DNA of 64,000 nucleotides, taken from NCBI GenBank assembly GCA_029263315.1, contig JAJCXR010000053.1:1-64000 (forward strand), written 5' to 3'. Each line of letters starts with the position of its first letter. Within the stretch, counting starts at the first letter, position 1. The notes beneath the pieces are model-generated. The model did not search any database and was not told the DNA's origin. It saw only the letters and a program-made list of their open reading frames with translations. The translations under genes and the position numbers were made by a program. Shown one piece after another: positions 52,101 through 61,393 of the stretch. Source of the stretch: Acidobacteriota bacterium (lineage in GTDB: Bacteria > Acidobacteriota > Thermoanaerobaculia > Multivoradales > J023).

Positions 52101-53666
52101 TCAAGGAACCGCGGCGTCCCAGCCGGTGACGTCGCCGACCTCGAAGCCATCCAAGAACAATTCCCCCACCGCGACTTCGTCCGCCCCGATGTCCACCGAC
52201 GCTCCGTTGCGGCGGGGTCCGCCGTCGAGATCCCTTTCCTCCACCGTCGGCAAATAGGCCGGATCTCCGGCGTCGATGGCCGGCGAGCCCGCCTGCAAGT
52301 GGACATTGCCGTTGGCGGCGTCCACCAACAGCGGCTCGGCGTTCAAGGAGTGGGCATCGTTGCCGGTGCCGCCTTGCCAGCCGGAGAAGCCCCCGAAGTC
52401 CACACCGTTGAGGCTGAAGAGTCCATTCTCAACCCCATCGGCGCTGAAGTAGAGGTTGTGGTCGAAGCTGTTGTCGACACTGCTGCCGCTATCGAAAGAG
52501 CCAATGAAGGCGTTCTCCGGCCCGGCCACCACCAAGTTGTTGGCCAGCACGTTGTCTTCGGCGAACTGAATCCAGATCTCGCCGACGCCGCCGCCGGGAA
52601 AGTGTGTCCCTTGGCCGTTCTTGCCCACCGTATTGTTGTGGTAGAGGGTATTGCCGCGAAAGACGTTGTTGTTGGCCCGGCCGACGGTGGACTTGTAGCC
52701 GCCGAAAATGATGCCCACTTTTTCATTGCGGCGCAGCACGTTGTTGCGCACCGTAATGTTCTCGGTGAGCAATCCGGCGTTCTCGGCGCCGATCTCGATG
52801 CCCAAGTCACAACCCACCACCAGATTGTTTTCGATGACGATGTCGCGACCGCCGTCGACGTAGATGCCCGCCGCATACCCGTCGTCGTAGATGCTGTTGG
52901 CCCGCAGCACGGTATTGCCCCGTACCACCCCTTCCCGGGCCACCAAGGTGGAGTTGGGTTGGATGCTGGTCTCGCCGCCGATCATGTCGATGCCGATGTT
53001 GTTGACGTCACGCACCAGATTGCCTTCGATCAAGAAATTCCGCACGTTGCCGTTGAGGGTCAAGGCTTCGCTGCGGGCCGGCTCGCAGTCGTAGATTTGG
53101 TTGCCGGTGATGCGCAGATCTTCGAGGGGCTGCGGCTCGGTGCCGTAAACGGTGATGCCCATGGCGTGGTCGCCGCGGATATCGTGCATGATGTTGTCGT
53201 CGATTTCGATGTTCTGGCCGGAACCCAGGATGCGCACGCCGGAGCCGTCGTTGACGTTCAAATTGTTGCGCAGCTCGAAACCCCGCACCCGCACATGGCT
53301 GCGGTTGTCGATCAACACCATGTTGGCGCCATTGACCCCCGTGCCGTCGAGGACGGGACGAGCCCCGGGGGCGGCGTCGAGGGCGATGACGTTACCCACC
53401 GTGCCACTGCGCGGAAAGCTCACCTTCTCGAAGTAGGTGCCCGCCGCCACCTCGACGACATCGCCGGGTAGGGCGGCGTCGAGGGCCCCCTGAACGGTCC
53501 CGAAGTCCGCCGGCACTTGCAAGGTGGCTGCCTGGGCCGCCGGGCCCACAAACCAAGCCAAAACAAGGGGGCACCCCAACCGCCAAGCGAGGCCTCGCCA
53601 AGCGGAAACTTGCCCGGCCGTCGGTTGCGCCGGTTGCGAAACGCGAGATCGTCGTCTAGGCGTCAT
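52101..53666 (-). CDS. Right-handed parallel beta-helix protein, exported
   Basis: Predicted 521-aa secreted protein. A signal peptide ends near GPAAQAA. It then has about ten parallel beta-helix turns with the NosD/PbH1 pattern, visible as repeated N-N/ID-N-x2 units such as IEIDDNIMHDI, LRITGNQIYDC and IVIENNLVVGC. Such proteins are often polysaccharide lyases or hydrolases or surface proteins. No catalytic residues can be named. The C-terminus after about 480 is a short separate module. ATG 53666 overlaps the upstream hydrolase stop (ATGA). Confidence 0.88.
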   Translation of the reverse strand: MTPRRRSRVSQPAQPTAGQVSAWRGLAWRLGCPLVLAWFVGPAAQAATLQVPADFGTVQGALDAALPGDVVEVAAGTYFEKVSFPRSGTVGNVIALDAAPGARPVLDGTGVNGANMVLIDNRSHVRVRGFELRNNLNVNDGSGVRILGSGQNIEIDDNIMHDIRGDHAMGITVYGTEPQPLEDLRITGNQIYDCEPARSEALTLNGNVRNFLIEGNLVRDVNNIGIDMIGGETSIQPNSTLVAREGVVRGNTVLRANSIYDDGYAAGIYVDGGRDIVIENNLVVGCDLGIEIGAENAGLLTENITVRNNVLRRNEKVGIIFGGYKSTVGRANNNVFRGNTLYHNNTVGKNGQGTHFPGGGVGEIWIQFAEDNVLANNLVVAGPENAFIGSFDSGSSVDNSFDHNLYFSADGVENGLFSLNGVDFGGFSGWQGGTGNDAHSLNAEPLLVDAANGNVHLQAGSPAIDAGDPAYLPTVEERDLDGGPRRNGASVDIGADEVAVGELFLDGFEVGDVTGWDAAVP

Positions 53667-54451
53667 TGCAGGCACTCCGTGAAAAAGTTGTCGAGGGCTT
53701 GCCATACCTGATCTCGGCCCAGCAAATCATTGTGCCCTACACCTCGCAGGGCGAGGAAGCGGGGCGAGGTGGGGGCATGGGTCTCGAGGCTGGCGACCAA
53801 ACGCTCGGCCTGCGCCAGGGGGATGAGATCGTCGTCGGTACCGTGCACCACCATGATGGGACAGCGAGAGTGCGCCAAGGCGGCGGCGGAATCATAGGAG
53901 TCGGGTACCCCCACCGCCGCCAAGAAGGGTGTGAAATGAACCTTGGCCAAGGACGCGAGATCGTTCCAAGGGCTGAGCAGTGCCAAAGCCACCGGTGCGT
54001 CCTGCCCCCGGTCGACCAAACGCCCGGCCAACTGCGCCGCCACCGCCGCCCCCAAGGACCAGCCCATGAGCAGGCGCTGAGCCTTGGGCTGGTCCCTCCC
54101 CAAGGCCTCCCAGGCCGCCTCGGCCGCCGCCGTCAAGGACGCCTGGCTCGGCTCGCCGCCGCTGCGCCCATAGCCGGGATAGTCGATCGCCAAGCAACCG
54201 ATGCCCATCCTCGCCAGGGAGCGGAAGAGACCCCCGAGGCGCACGGTTTCGAGATTCTCGCCGTTGCCGTGCAAGAACAGGAGGCAGGCGTCTTGGCCAC
54301 TGCGGTGCTGCTCGGCAGGGGGGTGCCACCAGGCGCTGACCGGGTGTCCTATGGCCTCGACGGCGACTTGCCGCAACGGTGTCGGCGGCGGCGACGGCAC
54401 CGGGATCGGCGGCGCTGGGTAAAGGAGTTGGCGCAGCATGGCTTCAAACAT
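53663..54451 (-). CDS. Alpha/beta hydrolase
   Basis: Predicted 262-aa hydrolase. The nucleophile elbow is GWSLGAAVA, the oxyanion region LLFLHGNGENLE and the final His GVGHNDLLG with the Asp in VVHGTDDDLIPL. It resembles the Bem46/YfhR-type serine hydrolases. No signal peptide is seen. ATG 54451 follows GGAG at a good distance. It precedes the beta-helix gene on the same strand with a 4-base overlap, which suggests joint expression. Confidence 0.9.
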   Translation of the reverse strand: MFEAMLRQLLYPAPPIPVPSPPPTPLRQVAVEAIGHPVSAWWHPPAEQHRSGQDACLLFLHGNGENLETVRLGGLFRSLARMGIGCLAIDYPGYGRSGGEPSQASLTAAAEAAWEALGRDQPKAQRLLMGWSLGAAVAAQLAGRLVDRGQDAPVALALLSPWNDLASLAKVHFTPFLAAVGVPDSYDSAAALAHSRCPIMVVHGTDDDLIPLAQAERLVASLETHAPTSPRFLALRGVGHNDLLGRDQVWQALDNFFTECLQ

Positions 54452-54806
54452 TCTCAGGCTCCAGGCAACGGGGAATTCTGGGGACCGTCGGCGGGTTGGA
54501 AGGTTGTCCCCGCCCACGCCGGCCCCGTCGGCACGGCGCTCGAATGGCCGCAACGGGGTGCGATCATACTCGATCGATACCGTGGGATCTCGCCATGGGA
54601 TCTCGCCGCCTCATCCAGCGGTCGGGACGCGACGACGGGAAGGCGTTGTTATACTGCCCGCATACGGCGACCGCTCGCCGTCTCCGCACTCGAGGACCGA
54701 TTCTTTCTCAAGCGATTTGTTGCCACGACGCCCGAAGGCGTTTCGACCGAAGATTTTGGGCGCCGTTGGTTTGTCCCGGCGTCCCTTGCAAGGAGTATCG
54801 AACGCA
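54452..54806. other. Divergent intergenic region upstream of trxB
   Basis: About 355 bases between the hydrolase and trxB. It has a 13-bp tandem duplication at 54583-54608 and a TATACT box at 54650-54655 that could be a -10 element for trxB, but no matching -35. No gene seen. Confidence 0.35.
54583..54608. repeat. 13-bp tandem duplication
   Basis: TGGGATCTCGCCA then TGGGATCTCGCCG, intergenic before trxB. Not a multiple of three, unlike the coding examples. Confidence 0.7.
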
Positions 54807-55772
54807 ATGTCCGACCGCCCCGACGACAACCCAGAAGCACCTCAGCACCACCGTGTCGTGATCATCGGCACCGGCCCAGCGGGTCTCACCGCCGCCCTCT
54901 ACAACGCCCGAGCCGGCCTGGAGCCCTTGGTGCTCGAAGGTTTGCAGCCCGGCGGTCAGCTGACCATTACCACCGACGTAGAGAACTTCCCCGGTTTCCC
55001 CGAAGGTATCTTGGGCCCAGAGCTGGTCAACAAGATGCGCGACCAGGCGCAGCGCTTCGGCGCCGTCGTCAAATTCGAGGAGGCCACCTCCGTCGACCTC
55101 TCCGAGCGTCCTTACAAGGTCGCCAGCGACGATGCCAAGTACACTGCCGATGCCCTGATCATCGCCACCGGCGCCAGCGCCAAGCTGTTGGGCCTCGAGG
55201 CGGAAAGCCATTTGATGGGGTATGGCGTCTCCGCCTGTGCCACCTGCGACGGCTTCTTCTTCAAGGACAAAGAAGTGGTGATCATCGGCGGCGGCGACTC
55301 CGCCATGGAAGAGGCGGTCTACCTGACCCGCTTCTGCACCAAGGTCACCGTGGTGCACCGTCGCGACAGCCTGCGGGCCTCGAAGATCATGCAGGACCGC
55401 GCCCTGGCCAATCCCAAGATCGCATGGCAGTGGAATCAACAGCTGGTCGACATTTTGGGCTCGCGGGAAGATGGCGTGCATGCCGTCAAGCTGCGCGATA
55501 CGGTCACCGGCGAGATCACCGAATACCCGACCCAGGGTGTTTTCATGGCCATCGGTCATCAGCCCAACACGGCCCTCTTCAAGGATCAGTTGGCGATGGA
55601 TGCCACCGGCTATTTGATCGTCAAGAGCCCCTCCACCCACACCGCGCTGGAGGGCGTTTTTGCCGCCGGCGATGTCATGGACCCGATTTATCGCCAGGCG
55701 GTGACCGCCGCCGGCACCGGCTGCGCCGCGGCCATCGACGCCGAACGCTGGCTGGAGGCTAACGACCTATGA
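54807..55772 (+). CDS. trxB: Thioredoxin reductase
   Basis: Predicted 321-aa flavoprotein. The FAD site is GTGPAGLTAAL, the redox-active disulfide CATC lies in SACATCDGFFF, the NADPH site is IIGGGDSAMEEA and the second FAD motif is GVFAAGDV. It keeps thioredoxin reduced with NADPH and would supply the Tpx encoded at 37335. ATG 54807 is set by AAGGAG before it. Its stop overlaps the next gene (ATGA), so redox enzyme and ATPase are co-translated. Confidence 0.96.
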   Translation: MSDRPDDNPEAPQHHRVVIIGTGPAGLTAALYNARAGLEPLVLEGLQPGGQLTITTDVENFPGFPEGILGPELVNKMRDQAQRFGAVVKFEEATSVDLSERPYKVASDDAKYTADALIIATGASAKLLGLEAESHLMGYGVSACATCDGFFFKDKEVVIIGGGDSAMEEAVYLTRFCTKVTVVHRRDSLRASKIMQDRALANPKIAWQWNQQLVDILGSREDGVHAVKLRDTVTGEITEYPTQGVFMAIGHQPNTALFKDQLAMDATGYLIVKSPSTHTALEGVFAAGDVMDPIYRQAVTAAGTGCAAAIDAERWLEANDL

Positions 55773-57319
55773 GCAAGAGCAAGGCCGCAAGCCGGCCGCA
55801 AACCCTCGGCCAGCTCAAGGCCAGCGGCTATCGCAGCCGCACCGTGCGTCAGGAGCTACGGCACAACCTCAAGACCAAGCTAGCGGCCGGTGAGCCCCTG
55901 TTCCCGGGGGTCCTGGGCTACGAGCGGACGGTCATTCCAGGCTTGATCAACGCCGTGCTGGCGGGTCACGACATGATCCTCCTCGGCCTGCGTGGTCAGG
56001 CCAAGAGCCGCCTGTTGCGCTCCTTGACCCAGCTCCTGGACGCCGAGATCCCGGTCTTGCGGGGTTGCGAGCTCAACGACGATCCCTTCGATCCGGTATC
56101 GGTGCCCGGTCAGAAGATGGTGGCCGAGCTCGGCGACGACGCCCCCGTCGATTGGCTGCCACGGGAAATGCGCTACAACGAAAAGCTGGCGACGCCGGAT
56201 GTCTCCATCTCCGATCTCTTGGGGGATATCGATCCCATCAAGGCGGCCACCCAGCGACTGACCTACGCCGATCCCGAGGTCATCCACTTCGGCATCGTCC
56301 CGCGCACCAACCGCGGCATCTTCGCCATCAACGAGCTGCCCGATCTGGCGCCGCGAATCCAGGTGGGTTTGCTCAATATCCTCGAGGAGCGGGATTTGCA
56401 AATCCGGGGTTTTCCCATCCGCATTCCCCTCGACATTCTCCTGGTGTTTTCCGCCAATCCGGAGGACTACACCAATCGAGGGACCATCATCACCCCCCTC
56501 AAGGACCGCATCTCGTCGCAGATCCTGACCCACTATCCCGTGGATGTGGAGACCTCCGCCGAGATCACCCAGCAGGAAGCCTGGACCGAACGCCAAGTCG
56601 ACGGCGAGACGCCCTTGAAGATCCGCATCCCCGAGGCGGTGCGTTTGCTGATCGAAGAAATCGCCTTTGTGGCCCGGCAATCGGACTTGGTCGATCAGGC
56701 CTCCGGGGTCAGCGCTCGCATGCCCATCTCGGCCCTCGAGCTGTTGGTCTCCAACCTGGAGCGCCGCTCCCTGATCACCGGCGACTCGCCCGTCTACCCA
56801 CGGGTCTGCGATCTGCAAATGTTGCTACCGGCCCTCACCGGCAAGGTGGAGATGGTGTACGAAGGTGAGCAACAGGGCAGCGAGGTGGTGGCGCGGACGC
56901 TCATCGGTCTGGCGGCCAAACGCTTCTTCGACAGCCGCTTCCCCAAGGTGGAGCGCGGCGTCGGCTCCGGGGGTGAGGACGACATCGGCCCGTGGTCGGA
57001 GATGGTCCACTGGTTCGCTGCCGGCAACCAGGTCAACCTTGCCGACGATCTACCCTTCGCCCAGTACCGTGAGCAGTTGGACGCCGTGCCCGGGCTCCTC
57101 GATCTGGCCGAGGGCGTGGCGAGCACGGAAGGTGCCAGCGACGACGCCGAGGTCGCCTTCTACGCCGAGCTGGCCCTGGAAGGATTGCATCAGCATCTCA
57201 AGCTGGCCCGCGAGGACCTGGACAGTCAGGTGAGTTACAAAGAGATGGTCAAGTTGCAGTTGCTCAACCCCAACCGCCGCCAACGCAGCCCCTTCGACGA
57301 CGACGACCAACTCCACTGA
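55769..57319 (+). CDS. Mg-chelatase-type AAA+ ATPase
   Basis: Predicted 516-aa AAA+ protein of the magnesium chelatase ChlI/BchI type. The P-loop is GLRGQAKSR, where Ala replaces the usual second Gly; the sensor-like part reads FSANPEDYTNRGTII and the arginine-finger region LKDRISSQI. These ATPases work with VWA proteins, one of which follows 30 bases downstream. No tetrapyrrole genes lie nearby, so metal insertion or protein remodelling other than chlorophyll synthesis is likely. Overlaps trxB (ATGA). Confidence 0.88.
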   Translation: MSKSKAASRPQTLGQLKASGYRSRTVRQELRHNLKTKLAAGEPLFPGVLGYERTVIPGLINAVLAGHDMILLGLRGQAKSRLLRSLTQLLDAEIPVLRGCELNDDPFDPVSVPGQKMVAELGDDAPVDWLPREMRYNEKLATPDVSISDLLGDIDPIKAATQRLTYADPEVIHFGIVPRTNRGIFAINELPDLAPRIQVGLLNILEERDLQIRGFPIRIPLDILLVFSANPEDYTNRGTIITPLKDRISSQILTHYPVDVETSAEITQQEAWTERQVDGETPLKIRIPEAVRLLIEEIAFVARQSDLVDQASGVSARMPISALELLVSNLERRSLITGDSPVYPRVCDLQMLLPALTGKVEMVYEGEQQGSEVVARTLIGLAAKRFFDSRFPKVERGVGSGGEDDIGPWSEMVHWFAAGNQVNLADDLPFAQYREQLDAVPGLLDLAEGVASTEGASDDAEVAFYAELALEGLHQHLKLAREDLDSQVSYKEMVKLQLLNPNRRQRSPFDDDDQLH

Positions 57320-57349
57320 TCCGCCGCAGCCCGGAGGCAACCCAAGACG

Positions 57350-58438
57350 ATGCGACATCGTTACAGCTATCTGGATCCGCAGCTCCTGCAGCAGCTGCTG
57401 CAGGGGCTCAACCTCGAGAACGTATTCAATCAGCTCATCCTGGCCAGCGGCGGTGATGTCGAGCAGGCTAGGGAGTGGATGCGGTATCTACAGCAGCAGG
57501 GCTACCTCCCCGAAGGCCTCGACCTCGACGCCTTCTTCGAGCAATTGCAGGAGCAACAGGTGGTGGCCCCCGACGGCGAGGGCACCTTGCAGCTCACCGG
57601 CGTCGGCGAGCGGCGCATCCGGCGCAGCGCCTTTGATGAGATCTTTCAGCAGATGCGGCGCGGCGGCCCCGGCTACCACGCGGTGCAAGCCGCCGGTGAC
57701 GGTGTCGAGCGGCTACCGGAGACACGACCGTTTCGCTTCGGCGATGAGCTGCACAACATCGACATGGTGCGCTCGTTTCACAACTCGTTGAAGCGCAACG
57801 AGGGGGTCCTCAGCCTCAGCGAGGAGGATCTCGAGGTCCACGAGACGGAGCACTTGACCTCCTGCGCCACCATTGTGGCCATCGACATCAGCCACTCCAT
57901 GGTGCTCTACGGCGAGGACCGCATCACCCCGGCCAAGAAGGTGGCCCTGGCCCTCACCGAGCTGATCCAGAGCAAATACCCCAAGGACCACCTCGGGGTC
58001 ATCCTGTTCGGCGACTATGCAGAGGAAGTGCCCTTGCGGGACCTGCCCTACATCGCCGCCGGTCCCTATCACACCAATACGCGGGACGCCCTGCGGCTGG
58101 CCAGGGGATTGTTGTCGCGCCAGAAGCAACCCAACAAGCAGATCTTCCTGATCACCGACGGCAAACCCTCGGCCATCTCCGAAGGCGGCGAGATCTACAA
58201 GAACCCCTTCGGCCTCGACATGAAGATCGTCAACTTGACCTTGGAAGAGGCGGACATGTGCCGCCGCCAGCAAGTGATCATCACCACCTTCATGATCGCC
58301 ACCGATACGATGCTCAAGAGCTTCGTCGAGAAGATGACCCAGATCAACCGCGGACGGGCCTACTTTGCGTCCCCCAATAATCTCGGCGAGTTCATCCTCG
58401 CCGACTACATCCGCAACCGTCGCAAACGGGTCCGCTAG
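57350..58438 (+). CDS. VWA domain protein, partner of the AAA+ ATPase
   Basis: Predicted 362-aa protein. The N-terminal half is helical and glutamine-rich; the C-terminal half is a VWA domain with DISHS as metal motif and the segments VILFGDYAEEV and FLITDGKPS. It should bind a client or metal and be driven by the ATPase encoded 30 bases upstream. The function of the pair is unknown. No signal peptide or membrane helix. Its last codons and stop are in a 20-bp tandem duplication. Confidence 0.9.
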   Translation: MRHRYSYLDPQLLQQLLQGLNLENVFNQLILASGGDVEQAREWMRYLQQQGYLPEGLDLDAFFEQLQEQQVVAPDGEGTLQLTGVGERRIRRSAFDEIFQQMRRGGPGYHAVQAAGDGVERLPETRPFRFGDELHNIDMVRSFHNSLKRNEGVLSLSEEDLEVHETEHLTSCATIVAIDISHSMVLYGEDRITPAKKVALALTELIQSKYPKDHLGVILFGDYAEEVPLRDLPYIAAGPYHTNTRDALRLARGLLSRQKQPNKQIFLITDGKPSAISEGGEIYKNPFGLDMKIVNLTLEEADMCRRQQVIITTFMIATDTMLKSFVEKMTQINRGRAYFASPNNLGEFILADYIRNRRKRVR

Positions 58439-58465
58439 GATACTAACGGGTCCGCTAGGACACTA
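58426..58465. repeat. 20-bp tandem duplication spanning a stop codon
   Basis: Two copies of ACGGGTCCGCTAGGATACTA (one base different) at 58426-58445 and 58446-58465. The TAG of the VWA gene is in the first; an identical TAG follows in the second. Confidence 0.9.
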
Positions 58466-58475
58466 AGGAGCCTCG

Positions 58476-59120
58476 ATGTCGCCCTTGAAACAAATCTTTC
58501 TCGCTTTGGCCCTGGTTGGGGTCGCCGCCGTCCCGGGCCTGGCCGAGGAACCCGTGCGTCGCTTCGAGCAGAAGGTCTTTGCCGGCGAGGTGCACACCCT
58601 GGAGGTCGACCTCGGGGTCGGCAATATCGACATCGAAGGCACCGATGGCCGCGATGTGGAGATCAACATCGAGCTTTTCTGCGTGCGTCAGGATGCCGTC
58701 AAGTGTCAACGCCGTGCCGAACGCATCGAGCTGGTGCCACGGCGCAACAAGGGGCGTTTGAAGGTTCGCCTCAAGGGCACGCCGCGGGGACGAGCCGGTG
58801 GGGTTTCCGCCGATATGGTGCTGCGCATCCCTCGGCGACTGGGCATCGAAGTCGACCTCCAGGGGGGTAACTTGGTGGTCTCGGGTCTCAGCTCCCACAT
58901 CGAGGTGGATGTGGCGGTGGGCGATGTCGACCTCAAGGGCCAGCAGTCCGACGTCGCCAAGGTGAGCGCCTCCGTGGCGGTGGGCAAGGCTGATCTTTGG
59001 CTCGGCGAGGGGCACATCCAAGGCACCGGCTTTCCCCGGTCCCTCAAGTGGCAAGGCAGCGGTGAAGCCGAGTGGGAAGTGGACGTCGGCACCGGGAACG
59101 TCGCCATCCACCTGCAATAA
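58476..59120 (+). CDS. Exported DUF4097-like beta-helix protein
   Basis: Predicted 214-aa secreted protein. A signal peptide ends near VPGLAEEP. The rest alternates short strands such as VEVDVAVGDVDLKG and has the look of the DUF4097/adhesin-like beta-helix family, often paired with envelope stress functions. No membrane anchor is seen. It follows the VWA gene by 37 bases, so it is probably co-transcribed. Confidence 0.7.
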   Translation: MSPLKQIFLALALVGVAAVPGLAEEPVRRFEQKVFAGEVHTLEVDLGVGNIDIEGTDGRDVEINIELFCVRQDAVKCQRRAERIELVPRRNKGRLKVRLKGTPRGRAGGVSADMVLRIPRRLGIEVDLQGGNLVVSGLSSHIEVDVAVGDVDLKGQQSDVAKVSASVAVGKADLWLGEGHIQGTGFPRSLKWQGSGEAEWEVDVGTGNVAIHLQ

Positions 59121-59183
59121 GACTCGCGCCGCGGCCTCCAACAGGGGGCGTCGGCCCACCCGTTGGTCCATGGAGCCGGTCCC

Positions 59184-60506
59184 TTGCGACAACGATTCCT
59201 ACGCCTGACCGCTATCAACATCTTGGCCAACGTCACCGTTCCCCTGGCGGGGTTGGTGGACGCTGCCATGCTCGGTCATCTACCGGACATCCGCTTCCTG
59301 GCCGGGGTGGCCCTGGGGGGCGTCGTCTTCGACCTGCTTTATTGGTCGTTCGGCTTCCTGCGCATGTCAGCCACCGGCCTGACCGCCCAGGCCATGGGGG
59401 CCGGTGATTCTGCGGCGGCGGAACGCATCCTGCAGCGGGTTCTGCTCCTCGCCCTGCTGAGCGGCGGCCTCATCTTGCTGCTGCGGGGTGTCATCGCCGA
59501 CCTCGGTTTTGCTCTGCTGGCCGGCGAGCCGCAGGTGGAAGCCGCCGCCCAGACCTATTTCGCGGCCCGCATTTGGGGTGCCCCCGCGGTGCTGGCCAAT
59601 CTGGCTTTCATCGGTTGGTTCCTGGGTCGCGAAGAGCCTCGGCTGGTGCTGGCCATGACCTTGGTCGCCAGCCTTGGCAACATCGCCCTCGACTACCTCT
59701 TCATCCTGCGCCTCGACCTGGCGGCCCAGGGGGCCGGATTGGCCACTATGCTGAGCCAATACGCCATGTTTGCCTTGGCCCTCGCCTTCTATCGCCGACG
59801 TCGCGGCGCCGCCCCTTGGAGCTGGCCGGAGATTCTGCAACCGGGGCAATGGGCGTCCCTGCTGCGCTTGCAGCAGGACATCTTCATCCGCACCCTGCTG
59901 ATCGTCGGCAGCTTCGCCGCTTTCACCGCCGCCAGCGCCCTTTTCGGCACCGTAGTCCTGGCCGCCAACAACCTGCTGATCCGTCTCCTGACCTTGGCGT
60001 CTCTGCTCATCGACGGCGTCGCCTACGCCACCGAGACCCTGGCCGGGCGTCTCTTCGGGGCCGGTGACGTTGCCGCCCTGCGTCGCCTGTTGCGCCTCGC
60101 CTTTGGGGTGAGCCTGACCTTTGCGGCGCTGTACGCCATTCCCACCCTGCTGGTCCCCGGTACGATTCTGGGCTGGTTGACCGACCATCAGCCGGTGGTC
60201 GCCGCCGGGGCTCGCCTCGCCCCTTGGTTGGTGGCCACTCTATTGATCGGCGCCTCCGCCTATGTGCTCGATGGCGTCTTCCTCGCCCTCGCCGCCGGTC
60301 GCCAGCTGCGCAATTCCATGTTGATCAGCTCGCTGGCCGTCTTCGCACCGATCGCCGCCGTCGCCGTGTGGCAACATCAGGTACACATCCTGTGGTTGGC
60401 GATGATCGCCCTGATGCTGGCCCGGGTGGTCACCTTGGCGGCGGCCCTACCGGGGGTCCTGCGTCAAGCCCCCTCACCCCAGTCGGCCTTGGAGGCGACG
60501 CTATGA
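59184..60506 (+). CDS. MATE-family efflux transporter
   Basis: Predicted 440-aa protein with 12 membrane segments. VPLAGLVDAAMLGHL and GFLRMSATGLTAQAMGAGD carry the conserved MATE pattern of the DinF branch. It should export drugs, organic cations or another small solute using Na+ or H+. TTG 59184 with GGAG eight bases upstream is the best start; a TTG at 59163 also lies in frame. Its stop overlaps trmL (ATGA). Confidence 0.92.
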   Translation: MRQRFLRLTAINILANVTVPLAGLVDAAMLGHLPDIRFLAGVALGGVVFDLLYWSFGFLRMSATGLTAQAMGAGDSAAAERILQRVLLLALLSGGLILLLRGVIADLGFALLAGEPQVEAAAQTYFAARIWGAPAVLANLAFIGWFLGREEPRLVLAMTLVASLGNIALDYLFILRLDLAAQGAGLATMLSQYAMFALALAFYRRRRGAAPWSWPEILQPGQWASLLRLQQDIFIRTLLIVGSFAAFTAASALFGTVVLAANNLLIRLLTLASLLIDGVAYATETLAGRLFGAGDVAALRRLLRLAFGVSLTFAALYAIPTLLVPGTILGWLTDHQPVVAAGARLAPWLVATLLIGASAYVLDGVFLALAAGRQLRNSMLISSLAVFAPIAAVAVWQHQVHILWLAMIALMLARVVTLAAALPGVLRQAPSPQSALEATL

Positions 60507-61033
60507 CTCTACCTGCGGCTACGCCGCCGAAATCGCTGACGACACTCCCCCTGCACGTCGTGCTGGTGGCGCCCGAGATCCCCTGGAATACCGGCAACGT
60601 CGGGCGGACGTGCGTCGCCACCGGCAGCCAGCTACACTTGGTGCGTCCCCTCGGATATTCCCTCGACGACAAAAAAGTCAAACGGGCCGGGCTCGACTAT
60701 TGGCCCCACGTCGCCCCAAAGCTGTGGGACTCCTGGAATGCCTTCGAGCAGGAGCTGCCAGGGCTCGGGACGCCGTGGCTATTCTCCGCCGAAGCCGAGA
60801 CCGACATCTGGCAAGCCGACTTCGAGGGCCCCACCGTGCTGGTGCTGGGTAGCGAAACCGCCGGCTTGCCCAGGCAGCTGCGGCAGAAGTATCGATCCCA
60901 TCTGCTGCGGCTACCCATGGTCGAGGGGCCGGTGCGGTCTCTCAATCTGTCGACGGCGACGGCCTTGGCCGTCTATGAGGTGCTGCGGCAGCGTCGGGCT
61001 AGGCCTCTCCAGGAACCTTCCCACCACCCTTGA
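60503..61033 (+). CDS. trmL: tRNA (cytidine/uridine-34-2'-O)-methyltransferase
   Basis: Predicted 176-aa SPOUT enzyme. It has the TrmL pattern: VAPEIPWNTGNVGRTC for motif 1, LVLGSETAGLPRQL for motif 2 and PMVEGPVRSLNLSTATALAVYE for motif 3. It methylates the wobble base of tRNA-Leu. The last 35 bases overlap the convergent small gene. ATG 60503 overlaps the MATE stop. Confidence 0.93.
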   Translation: MTLPAATPPKSLTTLPLHVVLVAPEIPWNTGNVGRTCVATGSQLHLVRPLGYSLDDKKVKRAGLDYWPHVAPKLWDSWNAFEQELPGLGTPWLFSAEAETDIWQADFEGPTVLVLGSETAGLPRQLRQKYRSHLLRLPMVEGPVRSLNLSTATALAVYEVLRQRRARPLQEPSHHP

Positions 61034-61352
61034 CACCTTCCCTCTGCTCCAAGCCTGCGACCATCTCAGGATAGGCATGCCGCGCCAGCTCTTCCCCGTG
61101 CTCCAAGGCAACATAGCGATAGAGCAATTCCTTTTCATCGGCTTGAGGAAAGCGTTCCCGTAGCCCAGCCATGGCCAACTGGCGGGCGGTCTGCGACGCT
61201 TGCTCGACGATTCGGACTTTTTGCGCCGCTGTCATGCGGCGAAAGATGCGGAATTGCGCCGCTTCGGCTGCCGGGTCGGTATCCAACGCCATGCGCTGTC
61301 GATGGGGAGAGAGGTGGGGTGCTTGGGACGGTGGTCGGGGCATGCCGAACAT
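60999..61352 (-). CDS. Small conserved helical protein, unknown
   Basis: Predicted 117-aa soluble helical protein. The middle (RRMTAAQKVRIVEQ) and the later RERFPQADEKELLYRYVAL pattern recur in small proteins that I recall from Acidobacteria and Cyanobacteria, with no known function. Start ATG 61352 has GAGAGG eight bases before it. Convergent with trmL with a 35-base overlap. Confidence 0.6.
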   Translation of the reverse strand: MFGMPRPPSQAPHLSPHRQRMALDTDPAAEAAQFRIFRRMTAAQKVRIVEQASQTARQLAMAGLRERFPQADEKELLYRYVALEHGEELARHAYPEMVAGLEQREGVKGGGKVPGEA

Positions 61353-61393
61353 TACCACGACCTCTCCAACCTCCTCCGGTGGCCGTCCGCGTC

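Noticed and set aside
53666..55762. 698-codon frame on the plus strand
   Set aside because: Runs opposite the hydrolase and in another frame across trxB; no domain.
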